From positions 62,001-126,000 of the forward strand of contig NZ_CANLYD010000006.1 in the NCBI RefSeq assembly GCF_947495315.1: DNA of 64,000 nucleotides, given 5' to 3'. The translations under genes were made by a program, and so were the position numbers. Below are positions 1-10,107 of the stretch, one piece after another; position 1 is the first letter of the stretch; every line of letters begins with the position of its first letter. This DNA comes from an uncultured Aquimarina sp. GTDB taxonomy: Bacteria > Bacteroidota > Bacteroidia > Flavobacteriales > Flavobacteriaceae. The notes below the pieces were generated by a model. That model ran no database searches. It worked only from the letters and a program-made list of their open reading frames with translations, and had not been told where the DNA came from.

Positions 1-846
1 TCCGAAAGGGTCTTTTTGTGGATTTTTAATATTTTTTAGCCCTCCATGTGTCAAATGCCAATCCATATCTATGATAAGCACATCTATCGGAATGTCATAT
101 CTCCTGAAATCGTTTACCAAAGATTTGAGTTCAGGATCAGAATACGCCCAGTATCGAGACCACCAATACCCAAAAGCATAACGTGGAGGTAACGGGATTT
201 TACCTGAGATTAAGGTGTAATCAGCCAATGCTTTTTTGTATTGTAGGCCATAACCGAAAAAATACCAATCTTGTTCTGAGGTAGATTTTGCTTCTGATAC
301 CCAGTTCCAATCAGAATTATCAAAGCGGAAACTATTAGAGTCATCAAGTAGATACCATCCATCTTTAGAGAGAATCCCTTGTTCTAAAGGTATGGGTTTA
401 CCATCCCAGGTCTTACCACCATCATAACCATCAAGCGTACGAGTAGTTCCTAAAAGGTTTCCTTTATTTTCTATACCAGGTTTCCAGATTACTTTGTCTC
501 CATTATTATTTAATGAAATTTGTAAATTATCCACAGAAAATTTACCGCTTTCTTTTTTGTAACGCAATTCTAATTCATTAGTTACTATGACTAACCAACC
601 ATCTTTTTCGGTTACATCAAATTTGGGTATGGTTGTTTTACGGTTTATGACTATAAAGGAAGCTCTGTTTTCAAATTTCTTTTCATTATTCCATTCCATT
701 CTAATTACTCTAGGAGTTAGCACAGTAAATCTGGCTTGACCAGAAGTAATAATAGCTTTAGGATTGGCTTCTGGGTTTTGGAATGCAAAAGTGTCTATTT
801 TTAGAAATAGTAATAAAAATGCAAATAGATAGATGTTTTTAGACAT
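1..846 (-). CDS. GH31 family glycosidase, N-terminal part (gene runs off left edge)
   Basis: The first 282 codons of a secreted glycoside hydrolase family 31 enzyme (alpha-glucosidase/alpha-xylosidase type); the C-terminal catalytic half lies outside the window. A signal peptide occupies about residues 1-22. It is followed by the beta-sandwich N-terminal domain typical of GH31, a GWYLLDDS segment, and the start of the catalytic barrel (PPRYAFGYWWSRYWAYSD, then VLIIDMDWH). The ATG is 9 bp downstream of the stop of the Gfo/Idh/MocA gene on the same strand, so the two are probably co-transcribed for carbohydrate use. Substrate cannot be read from this part. The family is confident; the exact specificity is not. 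Confidence 0.85.
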   Translation of the reverse strand, partial: MSKNIYLFAFLLLFLKIDTFAFQNPEANPKAIITSGQARFTVLTPRVIRMEWNNEKKFENRASFIVINRKTTIPKFDVTEKDGWLVIVTNELELRYKKESGKFSVDNLQISLNNNGDKVIWKPGIENKGNLLGTTRTLDGYDGGKTWDGKPIPLEQGILSKDGWYLLDDSNSFRFDNSDWNWVSEAKSTSEQDWYFFGYGLQYKKALADYTLISGKIPLPPRYAFGYWWSRYWAYSDPELKSLVNDFRRYDIPIDVLIIDMDWHLTHGGLKNIKNPQKDPFG

Positions 847-855
847 GAATGTGGA

Positions 856-1956
856 TTATTTTTTTAAACGAATAGTTTGACCTAGTTGTGCACTTTTTTT
901 GGCAGCATCCAAAATTTCTACAACAATCATGTTGTTTTCTAAAGAGTTAAGATCGAATCTGTCTAGTTGTACTTTGTTCTTTATAACCGATGCAAAGAGT
1001 GCAAATGGATCATCGTATGGCGCTTTTCTTTCTTCAAGTTTCATTACTTGTTCATCATAGCCGTCATAACCTTCTGAAATTCTAACCCGAAGATCATGTC
1101 TGTTATCCGCATAAATTACACCTTTTAAACCATAGATTTCCATATCTTTTCTGCCGATAGGCCAGTTCCAGGAACCTTGAATGATAGCAACGGTGTTATC
1201 ATACTGTAATAAAATAATAGATTCATCATCAACCTTTGGGTTATTTTTAGATTGTAGCTGTTGTGTAATTGCTGTTACACTGTTTGGACGTTTACCATCC
1301 ATAAACCAAGTAAGTAAATTGGCACCATAACAACCAAAATCTACGATAGCACCACCACCATTTTGAACTGGATCGGTAAGCCAGTCTAAGAATTCAGAAT
1401 TCACTCCAATTTTTTTTGGTCCTTTATGCCCATCTCTAACTACAATTTTTCGAATATCGCCAATGGTATTTTCTTTTTTACTTAATTCAAAAGCCTTGTG
1501 ATTCGTTGGATACCAAGTAGTTTCATAGTTGGTAAGTAGATGAATGTTATGTTTCTTGGCAAGAGCTTGCATTTCTTTAGCGTGTTCCATACTGACCGCA
1601 AGAGGTTTTTCTACCATTACATGAATGCCTTTGGGAGCAGCGGTTTTTACAACTTCCAAATGTTCGTAGATCGTTCCAAAAGCTGTTACCGCCTCAGGAT
1701 TTGTTTTAGAAATAAGTTCCTCTATAGTATTGTATACAATGTCCATAGAAAACTTATGTTGATCAGAATAACGCTGAGCTAGTTCTTTATTCGGTTCTAC
1801 AATTCCTACGATTTTAATGTCTCCTCTTGGATCGCTACCAAAAATCCAATGCACATGAGTATGTGTAAGTCCAATTACACCAACTCTTAATGGTGAGTCT
1901 TGTCCGAATAAATTAAGTGAAAGTGAAAGCGCTAATATAATTACTGCTTTTTTCAT
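856..1956 (-). CDS. Gfo/Idh/MocA family oxidoreductase, secreted or periplasmic
   Basis: A 366-residue NAD(P)-dependent sugar dehydrogenase-like protein. A signal peptide spans about residues 1-19 (ending FGQ), unlike cytoplasmic family members but common among flavobacterial paralogues. The Rossmann fold starts near residue 24 (VGVIGLTHTH), and the characteristic EKP motif is at residues 116-118. The C-terminal domain contains GGGAIVDFGCYG, the usual substrate-pocket stretch. It lies immediately upstream of the GH31 gene on the same strand, which suggests a role in processing or epimerising a sugar released by the glycosidase; that link is inferred from position only. Substrate is unknown. 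Confidence 0.85.
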   Translation of the reverse strand: MKKAVIILALSLSLNLFGQDSPLRVGVIGLTHTHVHWIFGSDPRGDIKIVGIVEPNKELAQRYSDQHKFSMDIVYNTIEELISKTNPEAVTAFGTIYEHLEVVKTAAPKGIHVMVEKPLAVSMEHAKEMQALAKKHNIHLLTNYETTWYPTNHKAFELSKKENTIGDIRKIVVRDGHKGPKKIGVNSEFLDWLTDPVQNGGGAIVDFGCYGANLLTWFMDGKRPNSVTAITQQLQSKNNPKVDDESIILLQYDNTVAIIQGSWNWPIGRKDMEIYGLKGVIYADNRHDLRVRISEGYDGYDEQVMKLEERKAPYDDPFALFASVIKNKVQLDRFDLNSLENNMIVVEILDAAKKSAQLGQTIRLKK

Positions 1957-2367
1957 AATTAAGAGGTGTTTTAGAAGGTTTTTCGTAATAAAAATTATTT
2001 GTGGTTAACAAATAAAGGTAAACTGTCTTAGCCAAAGAAAAAATATATTTTCTATACTAGATATTGATTTTACTTTTTATAACAATGTTTTAACAGTAAT
2101 TGCGGCTATATTTTAAAATCGAGACAGCTATAGAGTTTTAATAATTTCAAAGGTATTCATTGGAAAGTCATTGAGTTTTGATCAATAGTATACCTATTAA
2201 TCATAGAAGTATTGGATACAGGTTTTTATATTACTTTTCTTTTTGGAAAGAAAAGCAAATGGAGAGAGTACCTTTGTAAATCTTCAATCTGTTGTATGCC
2301 AATTAATCAACAAAAACCACGTGATAATTGTTAATTACTTTGTAGTGCGACTGTTTTAATTGTATAA
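1957..2367. other. Intergenic region between divergent genes
   Basis: This AT-rich stretch separates the minus-strand oxidoreductase/GH31 pair from plus-strand parE and should hold both promoters. I see no open frame of interest and no clear full TTTG/TAnnTTTG promoter. The one structured element is the hairpin at 2234-2255, listed separately. Confidence 0.6.
2234..2255. repeat. Small perfect hairpin, 9 bp stem
   Basis: CTTTTCTTT and AAAGAAAAG form a perfect 9 bp stem around a TTGG loop. Short hairpins of this kind recur between genes in flavobacterial genomes. There is no GC-rich stem plus U tract in a useful place, so a terminator is unlikely. Function unknown. Confidence 0.5.
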
Positions 2368-2406
2368 GTGAAACCTTATATTAGCAAGCATTCTACCCAA
2401 AATTTT

Positions 2407-4266
2407 ATGAGTAAGGAAACGAAATATACCGAAGATAATATACGATCCCTCGATTGGAAAGAGCATATCCGTATGCGACCCGGTATGTATATAGGTAAAC
2501 TAGGTGATGGATCATCCGCAGATGATGGAATTTATATTTTACTAAAAGAAGTACTTGATAATTCTATTGATGAGTATGTCATGGGTGCTGGTAAGACTAT
2601 TGAGATTTCTATTCAAGGTGATAAAGTGATTGTAAGGGATTATGGCCGTGGAATTCCACTTGGTAAAGTAGTTGATGTAGTTTCTAAAATGAATACCGGA
2701 GGTAAATATGATTCCAGAGCATTTAAGAAGTCGGTTGGGTTAAATGGAGTTGGTACTAAGGCGGTGAATGCGTTGTCTAAATTTTTTAGAGTAGAATCTA
2801 CTCGGGACGGTAAATCAGCTTCGGCAGAATTCGAGAAAGGGAATCTTACGAATCAAGACATCTTAGACGAAACTTCTCGAAGAAGAGGTACCAAAGTTTC
2901 TTTTGTGCCGGATGAAACAATTTTTAAACATTATAAGTATCGTTCGGAGTACGTGGCGAAGATGCTTAAAAATTATGTGTACCTAAATCCTGGATTAACT
3001 ATCTTATTTAATGGTGAAAAGTATTTTTCGGAAAATGGATTAAAAGACCTGCTTTCTGATAATATTAACGAAGAAGATAGACTGTATCCTATTATTCATC
3101 TAAAGGGAGATGATATTGAAATTGCAATCACGCATAGTAAAACACAATATAGTGAAGAATACCATTCTTTTGTAAATGGTCAGAATACTACACAAGGAGG
3201 AACGCATCAAGCTGCTTTTCGCGAGGCTATTGTAAAAACAATAAGAGAGTTTTATGGTAAAAACTATGAAGCTAGTGATATCCGTAAATCTATAGTATCT
3301 GCTATTAGTATTAAGGTTATGGAGCCGGTTTTTGAAAGTCAAACCAAGACCAAATTAGGTTCAACAGATATGGGAGGTAATTTGCCTACCGTTAGAACGT
3401 ATATAAATGATTTTCTAAAGACAAATCTTGATAATTTCTTGCATAAGAACTCTGATGTAGCAGAAGGTATACAGCGTAAGATATTACAAGCAGAACGTGA
3501 ACGTAAAGATTTATCAGGTATAAGAAAACTAGCACGTGAACGTGCTAAAAAGGCGAGTTTACATAATAAAAAATTAAGAGATTGTCGTGTGCATCTTACA
3601 GATAGTAAGAAAGACCGGAATCTGGAGAGTACTTTGTTTATTACAGAGGGAGATTCTGCAAGTGGTTCTATAACAAAATCAAGAGATGTAAATACACAAG
3701 CGGTTTTTAGCTTACGTGGTAAGCCGCTGAATTGCTATAACATGAGCAAGAAGATTGTGTATGAGAATGAAGAGTTCAATTTATTGCAGGCGGCACTTAA
3801 TATAGAAGAGTCCTTAGAGGATCTTAGATATAATAATATTGTTATTGCTACAGATGCCGATGTAGATGGGATGCACATTAGACTTTTGTTGATTACATTC
3901 TTTCTACAGTTTTTTCCAGAAGTTATTAAAGAAGGGCATCTGTATATCTTACAAACTCCATTATTTAGAGTTAGAAATAAGAAAGAAACTATTTATTGTT
4001 ATTCTGAACAAGAAAGAAGAGATGCCATTACTAAGCTATCTGGAAAACCAGAAATCACCCGATTTAAGGGATTAGGAGAAATTTCTCCAGATGAATTTGT
4101 GCATTTTATTGGAGATGATATCCGTTTAGATCCTGTAATGTTGGATAAAGAAAAGTCGATAGAAGAGTTGTTGTCTTTTTATATGGGAAAGAATACGCCT
4201 AGTAGACAAGAGTTTATTATAGAAAATCTTAAAGTAGAGTTAGATACTATAGAAGAAGAATTATAA
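2407..4266 (+). CDS. parE: DNA topoisomerase IV subunit B (ParE)
   Basis: ATPase and TOPRIM subunit of a type IIA topoisomerase; with ParC it decatenates daughter chromosomes. The GHKL ATPase domain shows EVLDNSIDE (about 48-56, catalytic Glu and Mg-binding Asn), DYGRG (about 78) and [10 protein letters not shown] (about 114). The TOPRIM domain shows EGDSASGS (about 415) and [10 protein letters not shown] (about 482). The end (KGLGE...) and total length of 619 residues fit a short ParE-type subunit. An in-frame GTG at 2368 would add 13 residues, but the ATG at 2407 starts the conserved sequence and is preferred. parC follows 28 bp downstream. Confidence 0.93.
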   Translation: MSKETKYTEDNIRSLDWKEHIRMRPGMYIGKLGDGSSADDGIYILLKEVLDNSIDEYVMGAGKTIEISIQGDKVIVRDYGRGIPLGKVVDVVSKMNTGGKYDSRAFKKSVGLNGVGTKAVNALSKFFRVESTRDGKSASAEFEKGNLTNQDILDETSRRRGTKVSFVPDETIFKHYKYRSEYVAKMLKNYVYLNPGLTILFNGEKYFSENGLKDLLSDNINEEDRLYPIIHLKGDDIEIAITHSKTQYSEEYHSFVNGQNTTQGGTHQAAFREAIVKTIREFYGKNYEASDIRKSIVSAISIKVMEPVFESQTKTKLGSTDMGGNLPTVRTYINDFLKTNLDNFLHKNSDVAEGIQRKILQAERERKDLSGIRKLARERAKKASLHNKKLRDCRVHLTDSKKDRNLESTLFITEGDSASGSITKSRDVNTQAVFSLRGKPLNCYNMSKKIVYENEEFNLLQAALNIEESLEDLRYNNIVIATDADVDGMHIRLLLITFFLQFFPEVIKEGHLYILQTPLFRVRNKKETIYCYSEQERRDAITKLSGKPEITRFKGLGEISPDEFVHFIGDDIRLDPVMLDKEKSIEELLSFYMGKNTPSRQEFIIENLKVELDTIEEEL

Positions 4267-4294
4267 GGATACAAAAAGTGCCCCGGAAAAAGGT

Positions 4295-6949
4295 ATGGAT
4301 ATAGAAAACGAAAACGAAGAACTACATAATGAGTTAACTCCTGAAGATCATCAGCCTCAGGAAGTGATTACAAAGGTTACTGGAATGTATAAGGATTGGT
4401 TTCTGGATTACGCATCCTATGTAATCCTGGAACGAGCAGTGCCATCAATAGAAGATGGGCTGAAACCAGTTCAACGTAGAATTCTGCATTCTATGAAAGA
4501 CTTAGATGATGGTAGGTATAACAAAGTAGCTAATATTGTAGGTCATACGATGCAGTATCACCCACACGGTGATGCTAGTATTGCCGATGCGATGGTGCAG
4601 ATTGGACAAAAAGATCTGTTAATTGATATGCAAGGTAACTGGGGTAATATACTCACTGGTGACAGAGCAGCGGCTTCTAGGTATATAGAAGCACGATTAT
4701 CTAAATTTGCATTAGATGTAGTATATAATCCTAAAGTAACAGATTGGCAATTATCATATGATGGAAGAAAGAAAGAGCCGATTAATTTACCTATAAAATT
4801 CCCACTATTATTAGCACAAGGAGCGGAAGGAATTGCAGTAGGACTTAGCACTAAAATTCTACCTCATAATTTTTTAGAATTGATTGATGCTTCTATTAAG
4901 CATTTGCAAGGTAAACGGTTTACAATTTTACCAGATTTTCCAACTGCAGGAATAGCAGACTTTACGAATTACAATGATGGTAATCGTGGAGGTAAAGTTA
5001 GGGTACGTGCAAAAATTTCTCAATTAGACAAGAACACGTTGGTTATAAGCGAAATACCTTTCTCTACTACAACTTCTAGTTTAATAGATTCTATTCTAAA
5101 AGCCAATGAAAAAGGTAAGATAAAAGTAAAGAAAATAGAGGATAATACGGCAGCAAAAGTAGAGATACTAGTACATCTTCCGGGTGGTATTTCTCCAGAT
5201 AAAACTATTGATGCGCTATATGCTTTTACGAATTGTGAAACATCAATTTCTCCACTAGGTTGTGTAATTGAAGATAATAGCAGGCCTAATTTTATCGGAG
5301 TCTCAGAAATGTTGAAGCGCTCTACGGATCACACCGTAGAATTACTGAAAAAAGAATTAGAGATTCAGTTAAACGAATTGCAGGAACAATGGCACTTTGC
5401 ATCATTAGAAAGAATTTTTATAGAAAACCGTATTTATCGCGAAATTGAAGAAGAAGAAACCTGGGAAGGAGTGATAAATGCAATTGATAAAGGCTTGCTG
5501 CCACATATAAAACATTTAAAGCGAGCTGTTACCGAAGAAGATATTGTTCGTTTGACAGAAATTAGAATTAAAAGAATCTCAAAATTTGATATAGATAAGG
5601 CACAACAGAAGATTGAGGCTTTAGAAGAAGATATTGCTCAGGTAAAACATCATTTGGCAAATCTTATTGAATACGCTGTATCCTATTTTAAAAGATTGAA
5701 AAGTACTTATGGTAAAGGATGGGAGCGAAAAACTGAAATAAGAATTTTTGACGATATAGAAGCGACCAAGGTGGTTATTAGAAACACCAAGCTATATGTA
5801 AATCGAGAAGAAGGATTTGTTGGAACATCACTTCGTAAAGATGAATATGTAACGGAATGTTCTGATATAGATGATATTATTTGTTTCACTGCAGATGGTA
5901 AACTCATGATTACTAAAGTTGACGCTAAAACTTTTGTTGGTAAGGATATTATCCACGTTGCTGTCTTTAAAAAGAAAGATAAGCGTACCATTTATAATAT
6001 GATTTATCAGGATGGTCGAGGAGGAGCATCTTATGTAAAACGCTTTGCGGTTACTGGAGTTACAAGGGATAAAGAATATGATTTAACACAAGGAAAGAAA
6101 AGCTCGAAGGTTACTTATTTTACCGCAAATCCAAACGGAGAAGCAGAGATAATTACTATTTTCTTGCGCCAGGCAGGAAGTGTGAAAAAATTGAAGTTCG
6201 ATCTTAATTTTTCTGATCTATTGATAAAAGGTCGTGGAGTTAAAGGTAATATTGTTACTAAATATAATATCAAGAAAATTGAACTAAAAGAACAAGGTGT
6301 TTCTACCTTAAAACCTCGCAAAATCTGGTTTGACGATACTGTGCAGAGATTGAATGTAGACGGAAGAGGAGAATTGCTAGGTGAGTTTAAAGGAGAGGAT
6401 CGATTGTTGGTTATTAGTCAAAAAGGACTTCTTAAAACTATTGTTCCTGAGATTACGGTGCATTTTGGTTCTGATATGGTGGTGCTTGAGAAATGGAAGC
6501 CAATGAAACCTATTTCGGCTATTTATTGGGATGGAGAAAAAGAAAAGTATTATGTTAAACGATTTTTAGTTGAAAATGCAGATCGCGAAGAGGTGTTTAT
6601 TTCGGATCATCAGAAGTCATTTTTAGAAATTGTTTCCACGGATCATAGACCTGTTGCAGAAATAGTATATAATAAACTAAGAGGGAAAGATCAGAAACCG
6701 AATGATGAAATAAGTCTGGAAGATTTTATTTCTGTAAAAGGAATTAAAGCTCAGGGCAATCAATTGACTACCGAAAAGGTGAGACAGATAAATTTAGTAG
6801 AATCTTTACCGTATGATGAACCTGAAGAATTGCCTGCAGAAGAAATAGAAGTGATAGAAGAAGAAGCGGTTTCATCTGATTCTAAAAATATTTCTGAAAG
6901 TAATGATTTTGAAGATGATGAGAATAGTGATCAACCAACATTATTCTAA
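4295..6949 (+). CDS. parC: DNA topoisomerase IV subunit A (ParC)
   Basis: DNA-breaking and re-joining subunit of topoisomerase IV, 884 residues. The winged-helix and tower region carries the active-site tyrosine at residue 130 in AAASRYIEARLS, preceded by the HGDASIADAM stretch of the quinolone-interaction region. The C-terminal half has repeated beta-pinwheel blades typical of GyrA/ParC, and the protein ends in a long acidic tail (about residues 835-884, rich in Glu/Asp/Ser) finishing PTLF. It forms an operon with parE just upstream. ParC rather than GyrA is chosen because of the parE partner and the divergence of the pinwheel; a classical GyrA box is not obvious. Confidence 0.92.
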   Translation: MDIENENEELHNELTPEDHQPQEVITKVTGMYKDWFLDYASYVILERAVPSIEDGLKPVQRRILHSMKDLDDGRYNKVANIVGHTMQYHPHGDASIADAMVQIGQKDLLIDMQGNWGNILTGDRAAASRYIEARLSKFALDVVYNPKVTDWQLSYDGRKKEPINLPIKFPLLLAQGAEGIAVGLSTKILPHNFLELIDASIKHLQGKRFTILPDFPTAGIADFTNYNDGNRGGKVRVRAKISQLDKNTLVISEIPFSTTTSSLIDSILKANEKGKIKVKKIEDNTAAKVEILVHLPGGISPDKTIDALYAFTNCETSISPLGCVIEDNSRPNFIGVSEMLKRSTDHTVELLKKELEIQLNELQEQWHFASLERIFIENRIYREIEEEETWEGVINAIDKGLLPHIKHLKRAVTEEDIVRLTEIRIKRISKFDIDKAQQKIEALEEDIAQVKHHLANLIEYAVSYFKRLKSTYGKGWERKTEIRIFDDIEATKVVIRNTKLYVNREEGFVGTSLRKDEYVTECSDIDDIICFTADGKLMITKVDAKTFVGKDIIHVAVFKKKDKRTIYNMIYQDGRGGASYVKRFAVTGVTRDKEYDLTQGKKSSKVTYFTANPNGEAEIITIFLRQAGSVKKLKFDLNFSDLLIKGRGVKGNIVTKYNIKKIELKEQGVSTLKPRKIWFDDTVQRLNVDGRGELLGEFKGEDRLLVISQKGLLKTIVPEITVHFGSDMVVLEKWKPMKPISAIYWDGEKEKYYVKRFLVENADREEVFISDHQKSFLEIVSTDHRPVAEIVYNKLRGKDQKPNDEISLEDFISVKGIKAQGNQLTTEKVRQINLVESLPYDEPEELPAEEIEVIEEEAVSSDSKNISESNDFEDDENSDQPTLF

Positions 6950-7004
6950 AAAAAATACGGTAGAAAACTAAATCATTCTCCGTGAATATGATTTATGACC
7001 TTTG

Positions 7005-8015
7005 TTAGTAGATAATTAATTTATCTACTACCCTGTGATTATCGGTATTTAGTAAAATAAAGTAGATACCCTTTGTTAAATTAGAGATTTTAGCTGTATT
7101 CTCTGTATGATTATAGGTTTTTGATAGTATCGTTTTTCCGGAGGAGTCATATATTTTGAGCTTTTTTATTGAACTAGACGTGTTTTTAAATTTTATGTAT
7201 GCCTCATCTCTTGTGGGGTTAGGATAAATCTCAAAGTATGAATTGGGATTGTTACTATTATTTATTCCTAAAGTAGTATTATCAACAAATACGTCGAGCT
7301 CAGTAAATTCAAAATTACCGCTACTTTGGTATCCTTCTACAACAAAAGAAACCTCGTGTAATTTCCCTAAATTCATATCGATAGACTCCCATTGTTTAAA
7401 ATGCTCAGAAATATCTATAGTACCACTATTTCTTGTGTCTCTTCTTATGCTAAAATATTGTTGAAATGTAGTGATACCTAAAATCGAAGGTTGATTCACT
7501 CTTGTATTCTCGTATACATCATATATACTTCCATTTATTTCAAAAGATTTTTTTAAAACAGCTCCATCTGCCATTGATGGAATCCAATTACGCCAATCTT
7601 CAATGATATAATATTCTACAAGAGGCTCAATAGTCCATCCGTAAATAGACAAATAGGAATTCCCTGAATTGGTGGAAGGGTTGTAATTACAATTGTAAGT
7701 CGTGTAAAAATTTCCTATTTCTTGATGTAGTTGTGTTTGATCATATCCTAACCCTCTTCTTGCTAAATAGTTCAATATGCCATCCCATTCTCCGCTAAAT
7801 AATGCTTCATTTCCAAGTGTCATACAAGCAGTTCCTTGCGAATTTTGGTTCCATAATTCATATCTGAATCCATCTTCTTCTCCAGCAATCTGTTCTGATC
7901 CTGATTGTATGCAATAGGTTTGTGCTTTGCTACTTAGAATATTTCCTAGAAGAAACATAAAAAGTAATATTGGTAGAATTGTGTGATTTTGTGGTTTAGG
8001 GAATTGTTTATTCAT
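7005..8015 (-). CDS. Secreted GH11 endo-1,4-beta-xylanase with T9SS sorting domain
   Basis: A 336-residue extracellular xylanase candidate. An extended signal peptide covers about residues 1-31. The GH11 jelly-roll domain (about 35-245) has YGWTIEPLVEYYIIEDW, with Glu134 as probable nucleophile, and VVEGYQSSG, with Glu227 as probable acid/base; the spacing fits GH11. A type A T9SS C-terminal domain (about 262-336: IYPNPTRDEAYIKF ... GIYFILLNT) should direct secretion and surface attachment. The gene is convergent with parC and stands alone, outside any visible polysaccharide utilisation locus. The activity assignment rests on the two catalytic motifs. Confidence 0.85.
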   Translation of the reverse strand: MNKQFPKPQNHTILPILLFMFLLGNILSSKAQTYCIQSGSEQIAGEEDGFRYELWNQNSQGTACMTLGNEALFSGEWDGILNYLARRGLGYDQTQLHQEIGNFYTTYNCNYNPSTNSGNSYLSIYGWTIEPLVEYYIIEDWRNWIPSMADGAVLKKSFEINGSIYDVYENTRVNQPSILGITTFQQYFSIRRDTRNSGTIDISEHFKQWESIDMNLGKLHEVSFVVEGYQSSGNFEFTELDVFVDNTTLGINNSNNPNSYFEIYPNPTRDEAYIKFKNTSSSIKKLKIYDSSGKTILSKTYNHTENTAKISNLTKGIYFILLNTDNHRVVDKLIIY

Positions 8016-8201
8016 AATTATTATTTAATAAAAATCTTATTTTTAGTAATTTAAATGATTTACTTAAAGTGATACTTTAGTCATTTAAATCGGAATAAAA
8101 TTCTTTAATAACAACGAAAAACAAAAATTATTGAGGATATTAAATGTTTTTTTTACTTAAATTTTAAGTAATCTATAGCTTATCCGCTATAAATAAATTG
8201 A

Positions 8202-8780
8202 TTAAGTTTTTTTTATAAACTTGGTTAAGATCACGATGTGCTGACCATTAACTTTGCCTTCTATATGTTCAGGATTATCATGTACTAAAGAAATATTACG
8301 AACTACAGTACCTCTTTTGGCAGTGAAATTAGCTCCTTTTACGTTTAGATCTTTAATTAGTACTACACTATCTCCAGCTTGTAACACAGAGCCGTTAGAA
8401 TCGATATGCTTTATAGCAGTATTTTCATCATCACCTTCTCCAGTAGCTTTTGCCCAAGCTAAGGTGTCATCATCCAGATATAACATATCTAACAAATCCT
8501 GTGGCCAACCTTCAGAACGTAATCGGGTAAGCATTCTCCAGGCCATAACCTGTACTCCAGGAACTTGGCTCCACATACTATCATTGAGGCAACGCCAGTG
8601 ATTTGCGTCTATTGTGGCAGCATCTTCGATTTGTCCTTTGCAAGTCGAGCATGCTAAAATGCTAGAATCTAATCCTACATTTGGTGATTCAGGAACATCG
8701 TATGCTGATAAATCCTTGGTAGTGCCACATAATTCGCATACAGACCCACTACGATCTTGTAACTCTTTTAATTTACTCAT
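8202..8780 (-). CDS. PhnA domain protein
   Basis: A 192-residue member of the PhnA/YjdM family. An N-terminal zinc ribbon has CELC at residues 15-18 and CSTC about 25 residues later. The conserved C-terminal PhnA domain reads VLQAGDSVVLIKDLNVKGANFTAKRGTVVRNI. Despite its historical name the family is not proven to act in phosphonate breakdown, and there are no phn genes nearby. The gene sits between the xylanase and the terC gene, all on the minus strand, with its own 64 bp upstream gap. Confidence 0.85.
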   Translation of the reverse strand: MSKLKELQDRSGSVCELCGTTKDLSAYDVPESPNVGLDSSILACSTCKGQIEDAATIDANHWRCLNDSMWSQVPGVQVMAWRMLTRLRSEGWPQDLLDMLYLDDDTLAWAKATGEGDDENTAIKHIDSNGSVLQAGDSVVLIKDLNVKGANFTAKRGTVVRNISLVHDNPEHIEGKVNGQHIVILTKFIKKT

Positions 8781-8844
8781 TTGTTTCTATCAATAGGTGA
8801 GATCACTATAATTTGCGCAAAAATGCGATAATTTCTTTTAAATA

Positions 8845-9651
8845 TTAATTGTTTTGCCCGCTCAGTTTTCCTTTCTTTCGAAGTTTAAAATTGATAAATT
8901 CTACAAATAATGAAAAGGCGATGGTGAAATATAAGTATCCTTTAGGGATGGTGCCAACTTCACTATCAAATAATTGCAAATGTGCTAAATGCGCAGCTTC
9001 TGCAATCAACATAAATCCTATCAGAATCAAAAACGAAAGTCCTAGAATCTGAATTGATGGATGTTTGTTTACAAAACGACCAACCGGCGTAGCAAATAAC
9101 ATCATAATTAAAACAGAAATCACCACTGCGATAATCATTATAATTAGCGCATCCGTTGGGTTGTCACTTAATCCATTAGTCATACCGACAGCTGTAAGTA
9201 TAGAGTCAAAAGAGAAAACAACATTAATCAATGTGATTTGCACAATTGCTTTGGACAATGAACTTGAACTTTTTTCTTTAATTTCTTTCTCTTCTTCTCC
9301 TTTTTCATCTACCTTTTCGTGAATTTCGTGAACACTTTTATATAATAGGAAAAGTCCTCCTCCAAATAATATGAGAGACTGTCCGCTAATTCCAGCTTCT
9401 ATCCAAGGTAGATTAATATGCCAGAAAGGAGCTTCCATTGCTACAAGTAAGGAAATACCAAAAAGCAATACAATTCGCATAACCATGGCTAGTAATAAAC
9501 CAATATTGGTTGCTTTTTTTTGTTCTTCATTAGGTAACTTGCTTGAAGCTAACGAAATGAATATAATATTATCAATACCTAGTACAATTTCGAGAAAAGT
9601 CAACGTCAATAGAGCTACCCAGGCATCGGCAGTTGTAAAAATTTCTAGCAT
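8845..9651 (-). CDS. TerC family integral membrane protein
   Basis: A 268-residue polytopic membrane protein with about seven hydrophobic segments. TerC-type acidic motifs lie inside membrane helices: FLEIVLGIDNIIF near the N-terminus and VVFSFDSILTAVGM near the middle. Members of this family are linked to metal ion export and tellurium resistance. A charged loop rich in Glu and Lys (about 110-130) separates the two halves. The ATG overlaps the stop of the upstream lipoprotein gene in a TAATG arrangement, so the pair is probably translationally coupled. Confidence 0.87.
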   Translation of the reverse strand: MLEIFTTADAWVALLTLTFLEIVLGIDNIIFISLASSKLPNEEQKKATNIGLLLAMVMRIVLLFGISLLVAMEAPFWHINLPWIEAGISGQSLILFGGGLFLLYKSVHEIHEKVDEKGEEEKEIKEKSSSSLSKAIVQITLINVVFSFDSILTAVGMTNGLSDNPTDALIIMIIAVVISVLIMMLFATPVGRFVNKHPSIQILGLSFLILIGFMLIAEAAHLAHLQLFDSEVGTIPKGYLYFTIAFSLFVEFINFKLRKKGKLSGQNN

Positions 9652-10028
9652 TATTTTGTTTTTTTAGCAGTTCCTCTTTGTTTGTTTTTTTTAACACCTA
9701 CCAACCCATATTCAAAAGTATACGTGTTTTTATCCGTGGTTAATATCTTCATATGAATTGCTTTTTCCTCTGCCATATTTTTTGGATGAAGTTTCTTTAC
9801 TATATACTCGCAGTCATTAATCCAGCGAATACTGGCTGTATCACTTTTGCCTTGAAAATAATCTATTTCAATAGAGTCATTGCGCACAAATGTAGTTTTA
9901 GCAAGCTGTCCGTTAAGATAGGTTTCAAATTCAAAAGTACCGGTATGGAAATCCTTACAGTCCCTTTCCTGCTGATAACAACTGGAAAGCAACACAGAAA
10001 TAAGGAGTAAAAAAATAAGTCGCCTCAT
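9651..10028 (-). CDS. Small lipoprotein upstream of terC
   Basis: A 125-residue lipoprotein. The signal sequence ends in a lipobox-like LLSSC (Cys at about 17), so the mature protein is membrane-anchored. The body contains ERDCKDFHTGTFEFET and a basic C-terminus. The stop overlaps the terC start (TAATG), tying its expression to the membrane transporter. I do not recognise a characterised function; close relatives in flavobacteria are uniformly small lipoproteins. Confidence 0.75.
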   Translation of the reverse strand: MRRLIFLLLISVLLSSCYQQERDCKDFHTGTFEFETYLNGQLAKTTFVRNDSIEIDYFQGKSDTASIRWINDCEYIVKKLHPKNMAEEKAIHMKILTTDKNTYTFEYGLVGVKKNKQRGTAKKTK

Positions 10029-10107
10029 AGCATTACAATAATGATAAACGAAAATAAATCTATTTCAACAGATTTAACAGCAACAGTCAGAAAAGTTGTT
10101 AAGATTT

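Noticed and set aside
2368..2406. GTG start for parE
   Set aside because: The extra 13 residues are not protein-like, and ATG at 2407 begins the conserved N-terminus.
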